NCBI GenBank assembly: GCA_023634235.1
Contig: JAMKCF010000001.1
Span: 32,389,272 to 32,453,271 of the forward strand
Source of the DNA: Pisaster brevispinus
Taxonomy: Eukaryota; Echinodermata; Asteroidea; Forcipulatida; Asteriidae
Length of the DNA: 64,000 nucleotides
Direction of reading: 5' to 3'
The notes below the pieces were generated by a model. The model did no database searches, was not told the DNA's origin, and saw nothing but the letters and a program-made list of their open reading frames with translations. Positions 59,303 to 64,000 of the stretch are shown here, in pieces (within the stretch, counting starts at the first letter, position 1; each line of letters begins with the position of its first letter). The position numbers and the translations under genes were made by a program.

Positions 59303-62300
59303 AGATTTCGCCCAACTCACAAGGCCGGACGGCCACTTCAAGGTGAGGGCTATACTTAGCTGATTTGGGCTGTCGACCCAAATCAACTGTCACCAGGGGC
59401 AAGCTGCCACCTACTCCTGGTGCTGAAACAGGGTTACCCCCTTCACAGTCCGTAAGGATGTAGGCATAGGTATCATCCACTAGGAGCCTGGCTTATAGAG
59501 CAGAATGCACTACCTTCCAAACTTTTTACGAAGCAATTATGGTTAAGTGCCTTGCTCAAGGGCACAAGTGTCATGACTGGGATTCGTACCCACACTCTGC
59601 TGCTGACACCGGAGCTTAGATCCGGTGAACTAGACCGCTCGGCCACGACACGCCACAATCCAACAGGCTAGTTTATTGCTGATATGTTTGTGTTACATTA
59701 CATGCGCTATGTTTATTGACAGAATGTATCAATGTCTTTGATGGGCGTGTGTTACGACTGTGTCACATGAGGCAATAGTCACAGGCAACCATGGCGTGTT
59801 GTGGCCAAGTGGTCAAGCGCACTGGACTCGAGCTCCGGTGTTTCTAATCAGCAGAGCGATGGTTCGAGTCCCGGTCTTGACACTTGTCCGTGTAAAGTTG
59901 ATCAACCACAGGAGTATATAGAAAGTATTTGGATACTTTTAATCAAAGTCACACTTCCAGGAGTTATGATCGAGCATGGAATTCTGGGAGATAAAATGGC
60001 GGGGTGAGATTGTACACCACTGGGAACGAGCTTCAATACGGGGATCTACATTTCCACTACATTAATACACAAATTCACCACAAGGGACTATACTCTCTCA
60101 TTGCAGATAGTAAATCCCTCACATGGACATCAACTACCTCAATTGGGGTATACACGTACCTCTATTGGGAACCAATTGGATTACTGTTTTTGGTCTGCTA
60201 CACATGGAACTACACTTCTACTGAAAAACAATTACTGTACAGATCTGTATGTGTGTTGAATCCTAAATTGAGTGACTGTTCCAACACTAGTTGGGCCTGA
60301 CCCAACTCGTGTTCAATCATGTTAGCCAACAATTGGGCCTGACCCAACTTGTACGCCATAAGATTTGGCAACAATTGGGCATGACAAAACTTTTGTACAC
60401 TCAAGTTTGGCAACAGTTGGGCCTGACTCAACTTGTGTTGACACACTCAGATTTGGCAAAATTGGGCCTGACCCTATTTGTGTACACTCAAGTTTCACAA
60501 CAATTGGGCCTGACCCAACTTGTGTGCACACTCACATTTGGCAACAGTTGGGCCTGACCCAATTCGTGTACACTCAAGTTTGACAACAATAGGGCCTGAC
60601 CTAACTTGTGTGCACACTAACATTTGGCAACAATTGGGCCTGACCCAACTTGTGTGCACACTCACATTTGGCAACAGTTGGGCCTGACCCAATTCGTGTA
60701 CACTCAAGTTTGACAACAATTGGGCCTGACCTAACTTGTGTGCACACTAACATTTGGCAACAGTTGGGCCTGACCCAACTTGTGTGCACACTCACATTTG
60801 GCAACAGTTGGGCCTGACCCAATTCGTGTCGATCAAGTTTGACAACAATTGGACCTGACCCAACTTGTGTACACTCAGTTTGGCACATAATCAAGTTTTG
60901 CAAGGAGTGAGTTGGTCAAGCCCAAGTGGAGTTGGAACAGTCGTCAAGTTTATATGGTGTAATTTGTCACATTGAAACATAATCAAACCTACCTCCCACT
61001 GCGACTGAAAGTTGGGCGATCACAAAATAATAAATAAAATAACACGGTTTATTAGAATAAAATATTCAAAACTCTTAAGCATAACTCAGCATTAAATTTG
61101 AATACCCATTTTAATTTTGCAGGTACAGGTGTCAAAGCAAAAAACAGAAAGTACCAGACACACCAGACTTTTGTTTTTTATGAAATTCAATCACTGTCAT
61201 TAGATTTCGCATTGGATGGTACTGGGAAAATGTCGGAAAAAAACAAACTGAAGTTATTTGCAACTCTACTAAATTTGGCATTGGAAAACGGTTTGTCATG
61301 GTGAACTTCTTCGCAACTAAATATTTTAGGATTTTTTTTTTTTTTTTTTACCTTCTAGACTCTGCACTTCTGTTTGCAAGTTTTCAATGTTCCCGATGCA
61401 ATCAGTCAACTGTTGTTCTATGTCCTGTATTTCAGTAACATCTGATGTTTGCTGCAACAGCTGCTCAAGGGACTTCTTCTCTTCTTGTTGTTTCTGAAAA
61501 GAATTAGAAAAATTAAACATGAAACAGTTAACATTTTTCTTTAAAATGCAAAATGCATACCCTGACTCCAAACATCTTCAACTGGCTACAGTGCCTTCCA
61601 TTATTTCATAACCGGTGAAGAAACTGGCAAAGCATAGAAAATTATAGGTTGCATGTACATGTAATTCTATAGACAATAAGCACATAATTTCTCTGTAAGA
61701 AGTGTGTACTATTTGGAAATAAAATAGCGGAGCGGGAAAAAAAGCGGAGCCCACTAGAAAAACGTGTAGATAAAAAACTAAGATTTTCGGGGAAATTTCA
61801 CATGACTGAAATAGGGACTTACCGCAGTGATCTGCTTCAACTCGGCAATACTTCCTTTCAGTGCATTCACAGTCTCCTGGACCTCTAGATCTACTTGACT
61901 AATATCTGTAAACAAAATATAAAAATGTTCATGTGATTAAATTCATCAGTATAGCAAAATAGCAACATGTAATCTGTCATTTAAAATGAAAAATAGTATT
62001 AGCTGTTTGTTGCAAACTGCTTACCAACCAAAAGGACCTATGGTATAAATGCAAAAAAATTAGTCAGTGGCCTGACGTTTCGACCCTAGCAGAGTCTTTT
62101 TCAAAGGCTAAATGACAAGACTACAAATACATGTATAAACAGGTATACTGGTGTAACAAGTACATTTAAAATGGAATGCGATTCTACTTGGTCAAAAATC
62201 TTTTGGCAAAGGTTTTAAAGCCTTTCATGTGCCTCCTTCTGCCAGGAATCCCAAGTTTTTGATGGTGTTACCACAAACCTGCTATTTTCCGTGATGTTCT

Positions 62301-63764
62301 ACTGATAACCACAAATTCACTTAAGCTTTAAGAGAGAAACTATTCAGACAAAATATTTCCATGTACAGCAAACTTTACTGTGGAAACCCCTGGCCAAAAC
62401 ATCAAGGAGTGAAAGATCCTTTACCACTGCTTCCTTCATTGTGGAAAATTTTTCCAGTCAGATCAAAATTGTCCCCATCACAAGCTTTGTTCGAAACTTC
62501 CCTTTAACCATGCTAAATGCAACAATATGCACCAAATGGTAATAGTTGTTGTAATCTGTTACATTTGGCAGTCAACTCAGATGTCATTCTTTGACTGAAT
62601 TTGCTGCATTTAGCAGTGAAGTGACTTCATATAGGTTTGGGTGCATCTATTGCATCTGAACAACTTATAATGGGTATTTCAAAATATTTTTTATGGGAAA
62701 GTATTGAGAAGTATGATGTAATATTAGGTGAGAATCACAATTCAAATCATATTGGAAAGACTGTATAATAACAGTTAACAGACTTTACAAGTCACCACTA
62801 CACATGTGCATACTGTTGCATTGAGCAGGGCAAACACCCTTGCTCAGTCCTTTCACCCACAGCATGCCTGCACATTGCAACAATATCCCTTGTTGCATTT
62901 TTGTTGCATTTGGCATGGTTCTCATTTCAACTGTGTTGCATTCTGTTATATTTGGCAGGGTATGTAGAGAGACACTAATGGGGGTTAGGGTTAAGATTCA
63001 CCTAATGGTGTCTGCATAAACATTCCCCAGGCATGCAACTGCCCGATGAAAAAAAAAGAGGAAATTTTCAAAGGCACAACGCAAGCGCGGAGCGAGGCAG
63101 CCAAAACGCCAAGGGACATGAGATCCACAATGGTACCCTAGAAAATGTTGAGGTTTATTATGCTCTTAGGTGCATTCTTAGCATGTACTAGGCTTATTTC
63201 ACATTATTGTGGTTGTACATTGTTGTTGCCAAGCATATATAAGGCTTTAAAAAAAAAAAAATCGCACAAATTTTATATTTTTTTTTTTTTTTTTTCGATT
63301 TTTTTTTTATTTTAGCGCTGATCATTTTAAAAAACGCGGAAATCCGCGGAAACGCGGAAGAGTTGCATGCCTGATTCCCCTCTACTGATGTGTCTGTGCC
63401 ATGAGAGTCCTCAGATGGATACCAGCGCATTATAAATGCCCAATACTATGACAATTTTTATAAGCTTTTATTGCAAGGTTTCAAGTCCTTTTTTCTGTCA
63501 TTTTCTAGTGATTTTCCATCAACTCACTTCCTTCAGGTCTCAGCTTGTCCAGAATATCGTCTTCCGCTGATCTTGGTCCTGGTCCGAATTTAGGAGGCGC
63601 CGGACGAGGCGGCATTTTCTTCTTAGCAGCCGGCTCTTTTGGTCGCGCCGGAGGTGGTCTTGCCGGTTTGACCTTTGACTCAGTGGCTGGGCTTGGCTCC
63701 ATGCCAAGACCAAGGATATCTGCAACCGGTGCAGAGTCTGATTCAGTCTTTGGTTGCGGTGAAT
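34464..63764 (-). CDS. DNMBP: DNMBP/Tuba-like Rho guanine nucleotide exchange factor, 3' 20 exons (5' end outside window)
   Basis: Twenty GT-AG exons on the minus strand encode about 885 residues up to a TAG at 34466-34464. Exons: 63764-63528, 61905-61823, 61493-61352, 55015-54852, 54093-54025, 50417-50294, 48785-48694, 47885-47830, 47239-47146, 46348-46243, 45784-45654, 44628-44524, 44328-44197, 43560-43399, 42274-42182, 39139-38957, 37697-37518, 36965-about 36740, 35457-35347, 34643-34464. Phases agree at all junctions except the 36.7 kb donor. Domain order is a proline/lysine-rich linker, coiled coil, DH (KPVQR motif), BAR, SH3, SH3, with no PH domain. This is the known architecture of DNMBP (Tuba), a Cdc42 GEF scaffold linking dynamin to actin regulators. 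ARHGEF37/38 share DH-BAR-SH3-SH3, but the long N-terminal linker and coiled coil favour DNMBP. The N-terminal SH3 exons should lie beyond 64 kb. Exon borders were read by eye. Confidence 0.82.
35219..35310. repeat. T-rich (T8CTCTC) tract
   Basis: T-runs broken by CTC, just downstream of the exon at 35347 in the gene's direction. Confidence 0.85.
35347..35457 (-). CDS. DNMBP: DNMBP-like exon: SH3 end and acidic linker
   Basis: A 111-nt exon, acceptor CTTCCCAG, donor GTAATG, phase 0 out. It begins [13 protein letters not shown], a typical last strand of an SH3 domain, then an acidic linker ([17 protein letters not shown]). Confidence 0.75.
35519..35705. repeat. Partial fold-back repeat of the GGGCCCAATTTCAT family
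   Basis: Starts GGGGGCCAATTTCATGATGC; the second end is degraded. Confidence 0.5.
35860..36180 (-). mobile_element. tRNA-derived SINE fragment, related to 55885-56286
   Basis: It shares the body (CACTGGGTTCTTTTATGTGC, AAGGACGAAGCAATC) and a tRNA-like B box complement (GGATTCGAACCC) near 36080, with a short duplication of the head. Confidence 0.6.
36280..36520. repeat. Dispersed repeat, copy 1
   Basis: It shares GGAGCACAGCC, ATGGCC and GGGAATCGAACCAGG blocks in the same order with 38295-38560. Confidence 0.55.
36538..36690 (-). mobile_element. tRNA-like SINE, third family
   Basis: The complement has TCTAGTTGGTAAGACA (D arm) and GTGGGTTCGAATCCCAC (T arm). About 150 bp are shared with 46040-46190. 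Confidence 0.55.
36740..36965 (-). CDS. DNMBP: DNMBP-like exon: penultimate SH3 domain (3' border uncertain)
   Basis: The acceptor is TTCTGCAG. The exon encodes an SH3 domain: [20 protein letters not shown] (ALYDF-like), GELVGIIKE, the conserved Trp in QRWYIDN, then [15 protein letters not shown] and a TAA at 36722-36720. A canonical donor GTAGGT at 36763-36762 would leave phase 1, putting the next exon out of frame. Weaker phase-0 sites (GTCGTG, GTGCCT, GTTTGT) lie within the next 25 bp. The end given here is approximate, and reading through to the stop is an alternative that completes the SH3 fold. Confidence 0.7.
37154..37367. mobile_element. 214-bp fold-back element (hairpin)
   Basis: Arms of about 100 bp begin AAGAGAGGTTTGCGGTAACA and pair almost completely, leaving a tiny loop near 37255. 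A relative is at 43188-43356. Confidence 0.85.
37518..37697 (-). CDS. DNMBP: DNMBP-like exon: BAR-SH3 linker
   Basis: A 180-nt exon, acceptor TTTGCAG, donor GTAAGT, phase 0-0. It has an amphipathic start ([20 protein letters not shown]) and a proline-rich end (EPTPPPSLP). Confidence 0.8.
38295..38640. repeat. Dispersed repeat, copy 2
   Basis: Related to 36280-36520. The MITE at 38649 follows it directly. Confidence 0.55.
38649..38950. mobile_element. MITE (TA target), copy 2, next to a splice donor
   Basis: Same family and orientation as 16994-17297. Its distal end lies about 7 bp from the donor of the DNMBP BAR exon at 38957. Confidence 0.85.
38957..39139 (-). CDS. DNMBP: DNMBP-like exon: C-terminal BAR domain
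   Basis: A 183-nt exon, acceptor GTCCAG, donor GTGAGT, phase 0-0. It encodes [19 protein letters not shown] and [20 protein letters not shown], matching the last BAR helices of the family. A MITE ends about 7 bp inside the following intron. Confidence 0.88.
39389..39545. repeat. Dispersed repeat, CCTGACGTTTCGACCC family
   Basis: It contains ACCAAAAGGACCTATGGTAT and GACGTTTCGACCCTAGCAG, shared with 62019-62225. Confidence 0.75.
40024..40583. repeat. Fold-back repeat of the GGGCCCAATTTCAT family, split by a SINE
   Basis: The left part 40024-40164 starts GGGTCAATTTCACAAAGCTG. The right part 40536-40583 ends AGCTCTATGAAAGTGGGCCC. The SINE at 40165-40535 lies between. Confidence 0.75.
40165..40535 (-). 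mobile_element. tRNA-derived SINE, inserted in a fold-back element
   Basis: Sister copy of 59240-59655 (same TGGGCTGTCGACCCAAATCA block). It interrupts a fold-back repeat whose ends are at 40024 and 40583. Imperfect duplications of an AAAATT..TTTTGTG motif flank it. Confidence 0.75.
41239..41368. mobile_element. Fold-back element, GATTTCAC ends
   Basis: Palindromic, with repeated TAGGACTAG / CGTCCTAAC words between ends GATTTCAC and GTGAAATC. Related to 53464-53620. Confidence 0.7.
41440..41605. repeat. Dispersed repeat, copy 2
   Basis: Partner of 33690-33860, in a DNMBP intron. Confidence 0.6.
41845..42185. repeat. Tandem repeat of about 158 bp abutting a BAR exon
   Basis: Two full copies and a partial third; each contains AAGCATGCAAGTCACATCGC and CACCATATCACATTGAACAC. 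The last copy supplies the donor of the exon at 42182. Confidence 0.8.
42182..42274 (-). CDS. DNMBP: DNMBP-like exon: charged BAR insert with unusual donor
   Basis: A 93-nt, phase 0-0 segment with acceptor CTATCAG. It encodes an acidic-then-basic stretch ([11 protein letters not shown], then [11 protein letters not shown]). The only donor giving the right phase is GTTCGA, poor by consensus, and it lies in a local tandem repeat. It may be a cassette exon, since the flanking exons are also phase 0. Confidence 0.6.
42761..42913. mobile_element. 153-bp fold-back MITE
   Basis: Inverted arms of about 70 bp begin CACTGCTAAAAATGGTATTC and are flanked by TA. It lies in a DNMBP intron. Confidence 0.85.
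43188..43356. mobile_element. 169-bp fold-back element, relative of 37154-37367
   Basis: Ends GTGAGGTTTGCGGTGACACC and its imperfect complement; inner TAGTGGTGGTTCT / AGAACCACCACTA arms pair exactly. Confidence 0.75.
43399..43560 (-). CDS. DNMBP: DNMBP-like exon: BAR domain core
   Basis: A 162-nt exon, acceptor TTTGCAG, donor GTGGGT, phase 0-0. It encodes [20 protein letters not shown] followed by [10 protein letters not shown]. The 'P...L...F.GP..LI.KR..KLLDYD' pattern is the hallmark of the DNMBP/amphiphysin-type BAR fold. Confidence 0.9.
44197..44328 (-). CDS. DNMBP: DNMBP-like exon: BAR domain
   Basis: A 132-nt exon, acceptor TTTCGCAG, donor GTGAGT, phase 0-0. An acidic/serine loop is followed by [19 protein letters not shown], another BAR helix. 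Confidence 0.85.
44367..44495. repeat. Half of a GGGCCCAATTTCAT-family repeat
   Basis: Starts CAATTTCATAGAGCTGCTTT, with GGTTACCAACC inside; ends next to the BAR exon at 44524. Confidence 0.55.
44524..44628 (-). CDS. DNMBP: DNMBP-like exon: BAR domain helix 1
   Basis: A 105-nt exon, acceptor CTTACAG, donor GTGAGA, phase 0-0. It encodes [19 protein letters not shown], the amphipathic first BAR helix. Confidence 0.85.
44878..44995 (-). mobile_element. Truncated tRNA-Leu-like SINE head
   Basis: It contains CTTGCTCAAGGACACAAGCG followed by a degraded B box and a recognisable D-arm complement (GCTTGACCAC). Confidence 0.45.
45654..45784 (-). CDS. DNMBP: DNMBP-like exon: DH-BAR linker
   Basis: A 131-nt exon, acceptor TTTCTAG, donor GTAAAA, phase 1 in and 0 out. 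It encodes a basic, helix-rich segment ([20 protein letters not shown]) that opens the BAR region. No PH domain is found between DH and BAR, as in DNMBP and ARHGEF37/38. Confidence 0.8.
46040..46190 (-). mobile_element. tRNA-like SINE, third family
   Basis: A close copy of 36538-36690, ending just before the DH exon at 46243. Confidence 0.55.
46243..46348 (-). CDS. DNMBP: DNMBP-like exon: end of DH domain
   Basis: A 106-nt exon, acceptor TTTCCAG, donor GTAAGT, phase 0 in and 1 out. It encodes the C-terminal DH helix ([18 protein letters not shown]), the '.....N..KR' helix end common in Dbl proteins. Confidence 0.85.
46442..46533 (-). pseudogene. Partial duplicate of the DH KPVQR exon, with Lys to Ile
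   Basis: About 88 bp match the exon at 47146-47239 with only two differences: one silent, one turning KPVQR into IPVQR. The copy keeps the GTCGGT donor and about 20 bp of flanking intron, but similarity stops just inside the 5' end of the exon, so the original acceptor is absent. A weak AG (AAATGAG) just before the copied part would splice in frame (phase 2) from the previous exon and leave phase 0 for the next. It could be an inert exon fragment or a mutually exclusive exon; an inert fragment seems more likely. Confidence 0.75.
47146..47239 (-). CDS. DNMBP: DNMBP-like exon: DH domain CR3 (KPVQR)
   Basis: A 94-nt exon, acceptor TTAACAG, donor GTCGGT, phase 2 in and 0 out. It encodes [19 protein letters not shown], the most conserved helix of DH domains, which contacts the GTPase switch regions. 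A near-identical partial copy lies 704 bp downstream at 46442-46533 (see that entry). Confidence 0.9.
47281..47370 (+). mobile_element. tRNA-like SINE head, second family
   Basis: The core GGCTCAGTTGGATGAGCGCC and a damaged B box match the 21.8 kb copy. It lies in a DNMBP intron. Confidence 0.45.
47830..47885 (-). CDS. DNMBP: DNMBP-like exon: DH domain
   Basis: A 56-nt exon, acceptor TTTTCAG, donor GTAAAT, phase 0 in and 2 out. It encodes [19 protein letters not shown], the variable helix before the KPVQR region. Confidence 0.8.
48694..48785 (-). CDS. DNMBP: DNMBP-like exon: DH domain
   Basis: A 92-nt exon, acceptor TTTCAG, donor GTAAAT, phase 1 in and 0 out. It encodes the DH segment around [20 protein letters not shown]. 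The aromatic 'Y..YC.N...A...L' pattern is a conserved Dbl-family feature (CR2 side). Confidence 0.85.
49252..49496. repeat. Fold-back repeat of the GGGCCCAATTTCAT family
   Basis: Ends GGGTCCAATTTCATGG and CCATGAAATTGGGCCC; interior has AGCAGGGAATT and GCTTGCACAGCTAGC words. Confidence 0.75.
49675..49897. repeat. Fold-back repeat of the GGGCCCAATTTCAT family
   Basis: Ends GGGCCCAATTTCATGGCTCT and its near complement; sister of 49252-49496. Confidence 0.75.
49914..50172. repeat. Fold-back repeat of the GGGCCCAATTTCAT family
   Basis: Ends GGGCCCAATTTCATAGTGCT and ATATGAAATTGGGCCC, with several CTTAGCAA words. Confidence 0.75.
50294..50417 (-). CDS. DNMBP: DNMBP-like exon: DH domain helix
   Basis: A 124-nt exon, acceptor TCTTGCAG, donor GTAAGA, phase 0 in and 1 out. 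It encodes [20 protein letters not shown], the typical DH segment where the '.LFGN...I....' motif precedes the third helix. Confidence 0.85.
50463..50598. repeat. Internal fragment of a GGGCCCAATTTCAT-family repeat
   Basis: It contains GAGCTGCTTAGGCAG, AAGCAGGATACCAGTA and TTTTGGCTGGTAACC. Confidence 0.5.
51178..51253. repeat. (GATT)n microsatellite
   Basis: About 17 copies of GATT with few interruptions, preceded by a GCGCTATATAAATG SINE-tail-like word. Confidence 0.9.
51605..51778. repeat. Fold-back repeat of the GGGCCCAATTTCAT family
   Basis: Ends GGCCTAATTTCATAGAGCTG and AGCTCTATGAAACTGGGCCC. Confidence 0.75.
52131..52335. repeat. Fold-back repeat of the GGGCCCAATTTCAT family
   Basis: Ends GGCCCAATTCATCTG and GCCATGAAGTTGGGCCC; sister of 49252-49496. 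Confidence 0.7.
52866..53006. mobile_element. 141-bp MITE with 30-bp inverted repeats
   Basis: The ends read GGAGACTTTTGGGATGCTAG and the complement of GCATTCCAAAGTCTCCC, with the GGTGGCAGCAG block inside each arm. Confidence 0.75.
53058..53248. repeat. Fold-back repeat of the GGGCCCAATTTCAT family
   Basis: Ends GGCCCAGTTTCATAAAGCCT and CAGCTTTATGAAATTTTGCC. Confidence 0.7.
53464..53620. mobile_element. Fold-back element, GATTTCAC ends
   Basis: Same end sequences and internal CGAGTTAGGAT / ATCCTAAGTTAGGA words as 41239-41368. Confidence 0.7.
54025..54093 (-). CDS. DNMBP: Candidate 23-codon cassette exon inside the DH domain
   Basis: A 69-nt open segment with acceptor CTTCCAG and donor GTATAC, phase 0 on both sides. 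It encodes a charged, Gln-rich stretch ([16 protein letters not shown]) with helix character. Joining the flanking exons without it gives a CR1-to-next-helix spacing like that I recall for vertebrate DNMBP, so this segment looks like an insertion or an alternative exon. Reading frame and splice signals support it; use in mature RNA is not proven. Confidence 0.55.
54305..54562. repeat. 87-bp tandem repeat, three copies
   Basis: Each unit contains CTCCATGCCCCTGGTCA and TTGAAATG.TCCAGTTTCAG. A unit length divisible by three keeps frames open; not coding. Confidence 0.9.
54852..55015 (-). CDS. DNMBP: DNMBP-like exon: start of DH domain
   Basis: A 164-nt exon, phase 1 in and phase 0 out, donor GTACAG. 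It ends with the first DH helix, [19 protein letters not shown], whose LL-TERDYV core is the CR1 signature of Dbl-family exchange factors. Confidence 0.85.
55045..55396 (-). mobile_element. tRNA-derived SINE, same family as 1559-1866
   Basis: Reverse copy with an intact tRNA-like head (acceptor GTGTCATG; B box near 55322), the same body, and an (AAT)n-type tail at 55045-55067. It lies in a DNMBP intron, in the gene's sense orientation. Confidence 0.8.
55675..55712. repeat. (ATA)n microsatellite
   Basis: About 12 perfect copies of AAT/ATA. Confidence 0.9.
55885..56286 (-). mobile_element. tRNA-derived SINE, longer variant
   Basis: The same tRNA-like head (GACTCGAACCC complement near 56210) but a different body shared with 35860-36100 (AAGGACGAAGCAATC, CACTGGGTTCTTTT). 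The tail region contains GCGCTTT and an (AAT)n run. Confidence 0.7.
56500..56670. repeat. Dispersed GTCCACA repeat
   Basis: It contains GGGACTTGAAACACTATGTG, ACTTACACACGTCCACA and AACAAAGGAATGTCCACA, shared with 28.9 kb, 58.5 kb and 59.2 kb. Confidence 0.65.
58435..58715. repeat. Dispersed GTCCACA repeat, partly inverted
   Basis: The left half matches 56500-56670. The right half carries complementary words (GAGACCTCTTTTG, GCCAGGTCCACA), so the pair folds back. Confidence 0.65.
58740..58865 (-). mobile_element. tRNA-like SINE, second family, reverse copy
   Basis: Its complement carries TAGCTCAGTTGATAGAGTGC and GGTTCAAGTCC, followed by a short unique tail. It is the best-preserved head of this family. 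Confidence 0.55.
58954..59130. mobile_element. 177-bp MITE with about 30-bp inverted repeats
   Basis: The ends read TAGACCTTTATCATG and its complement, with CCGCCATCTTG / CAAGATGGCCG following, and TA at the borders. A one-ended relative lies at 33215-33340. Confidence 0.85.
59240..59655 (-). mobile_element. tRNA-derived SINE with very long A tail
   Basis: tRNA-Leu-like head at 59570-59655 (GGCCGAGCGG complement), body with a TGGGCTGTCGACCCAAATCA block, and a run of about 50 T at 59248-59299, that is, a long poly(A) tail on the minus strand. The tail length suggests a young insertion. Confidence 0.8.
59793..59882 (+). mobile_element. tRNA-Leu-like SINE head
   Basis: A box TGGCCAAGTGG and B box GGTTCGAGTCCC are present, but the acceptor stem pairs imperfectly. 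It matches the heads of nearby SINEs, so it is more likely a truncated SINE than a tRNA gene. Confidence 0.5.
60285..60905. repeat. Minisatellite of 42-47 bp with roughly 131-bp higher-order unit
   Basis: About 14 copies of a unit containing TTGGGCCTGACCCAA, itself a short inverted repeat. Three-unit groups recur at about 60532, 60664 and 60795. Confidence 0.9.
61352..61493 (-). CDS. DNMBP: DNMBP-like exon: coiled coil
   Basis: A 142-nt exon with acceptor TTTTCAG and donor GTAAAA followed by a poly-A run on the coding strand. It encodes a Gln/Glu/Leu-rich coiled coil ([15 protein letters not shown] at the start). DNMBP is known to carry a coiled coil just before its DH domain. Confidence 0.8.
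61823..61905 (-). CDS. DNMBP: DNMBP-like exon: start of coiled coil
   Basis: An 83-nt exon with acceptor TTTACAG and donor GTAAGT, phase 1 in and phase 0 out. It encodes a heptad-like helix ([20 protein letters not shown]) leading into the coiled coil of the next exon. Confidence 0.75.
62019..62290. repeat. Dispersed repeat, CCTGACGTTTCGACCC family
   Basis: Same blocks as 39389-39545; the end includes GTGTTACCACAAACC, related to the 37154 fold-back ends. Confidence 0.75.
63528..63764 (-). CDS. DNMBP: DNMBP-like exon: proline-rich linker
   Basis: The exon has a pyrimidine-rich acceptor ending in AG at 63766-63765 and a GTGAGT donor. It is 237 nt, phase 1 in and phase 1 out. The translation is low-complexity, with repeated PxRP and PPRPAPP stretches rich in lysine and arginine, followed by an acidic stretch ending LRPEG. 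Such proline-rich segments are typical ligands for SH3 domains. It is the first exon visible in this window; a start codon is not expected here. Confidence 0.75.
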
Positions 63765-64000
63765 CTTCGAAGAAAAAAAATAACATTGAAAACACAAATC
63801 AAAGAAGGACAGTTTTTGTGTCAGTATTCAAAAATGGGGACCTGATAAAGTCAAATAGCCTGAGTTTGACAGTGTCAAAATTTAGTATCTCGCTTAAAAT
63901 AGCCCAGATGTACACACAAATTAAGTACGCGCTGAGATAAAATGTTTTGCCTGAAGCATTTTTGTGCGAGATAAAAATATTCAGCAAAATTTAGATACAA

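Larger units (their letters stand above)
55397..61351. other. Large DNMBP intron, repeat-filled
   Basis: It holds SINEs, the GTCCACA repeats, a MITE and the 60.3 kb minisatellite. 57200-57830 has GC-rich CGCGCG words and is otherwise unannotated. No other exon with matching phase was seen. Confidence 0.55.

Noticed and set aside
60210..60903. Cys-containing repeat frames ([13 protein letters not shown])
   Set aside because: Minisatellite artefact in an intron; open on both strands.

Overview
The window looks like nuclear DNA from a marine invertebrate deuterostome, probably an echinoderm such as a sea star; that identification is an inference. The evidence is small GT-AG exons in long AT-rich introns, no operons, many tRNA-derived SINEs and short inverted-repeat (MITE-like) transposons, and a DIRS/Ngaro-type tyrosine-recombinase retrotransposon. 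Almost all long open frames are repeat artefacts; two host genes can be supported.

Layout. 1-5.4 kb: repeat-rich sequence with one SINE, a 19-bp minisatellite and weak, decayed coding-like fragments. 5.38-12.65 kb: a degenerate Ngaro-like element on the minus strand (gag, RT, RNase H-tyrosine recombinase, SGNH hydrolase) with two families of split direct repeats in an unexpected order. 12.65-17.3 kb: duplicated non-coding blocks and a MITE. 17.86-21.36 kb (+): a complete four-exon gene for a 181-residue secreted, SnoaL/NTF2-like protein with a TATA box. 22.5-26.75 kb: a 54-bp satellite with nested higher-order repeats. 27-33.1 kb: intergenic DNA with CACGTG-rich repeats, a 22-bp palindromic E-box array and another minisatellite. 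34.46-63.76 kb (-): twenty exons giving about 885 residues of a dynamin-binding-protein (DNMBP/Tuba)-like Rho GEF: proline-rich linker, coiled coil, DH, BAR, SH3, SH3. The 5' exons, expected to carry N-terminal SH3 domains, lie beyond 64 kb.

Exon phases in the GEF gene agree at every junction except that between the two SH3-encoding exons, where a canonical donor would shift the frame and read-through completes the SH3 fold and then stops. Other points in this gene: a recent partial duplication of the DH exon carrying KPVQR that changes the conserved Lys to Ile, a 69-nt in-frame exon inserted in the DH domain, a BAR exon whose only phase-compatible donor lies in a tandem repeat, and a MITE ending about 7 bp from another BAR exon's donor. 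The introns are packed with SINEs and fold-back elements. No prokaryotic, CRISPR or viral gene system was seen.
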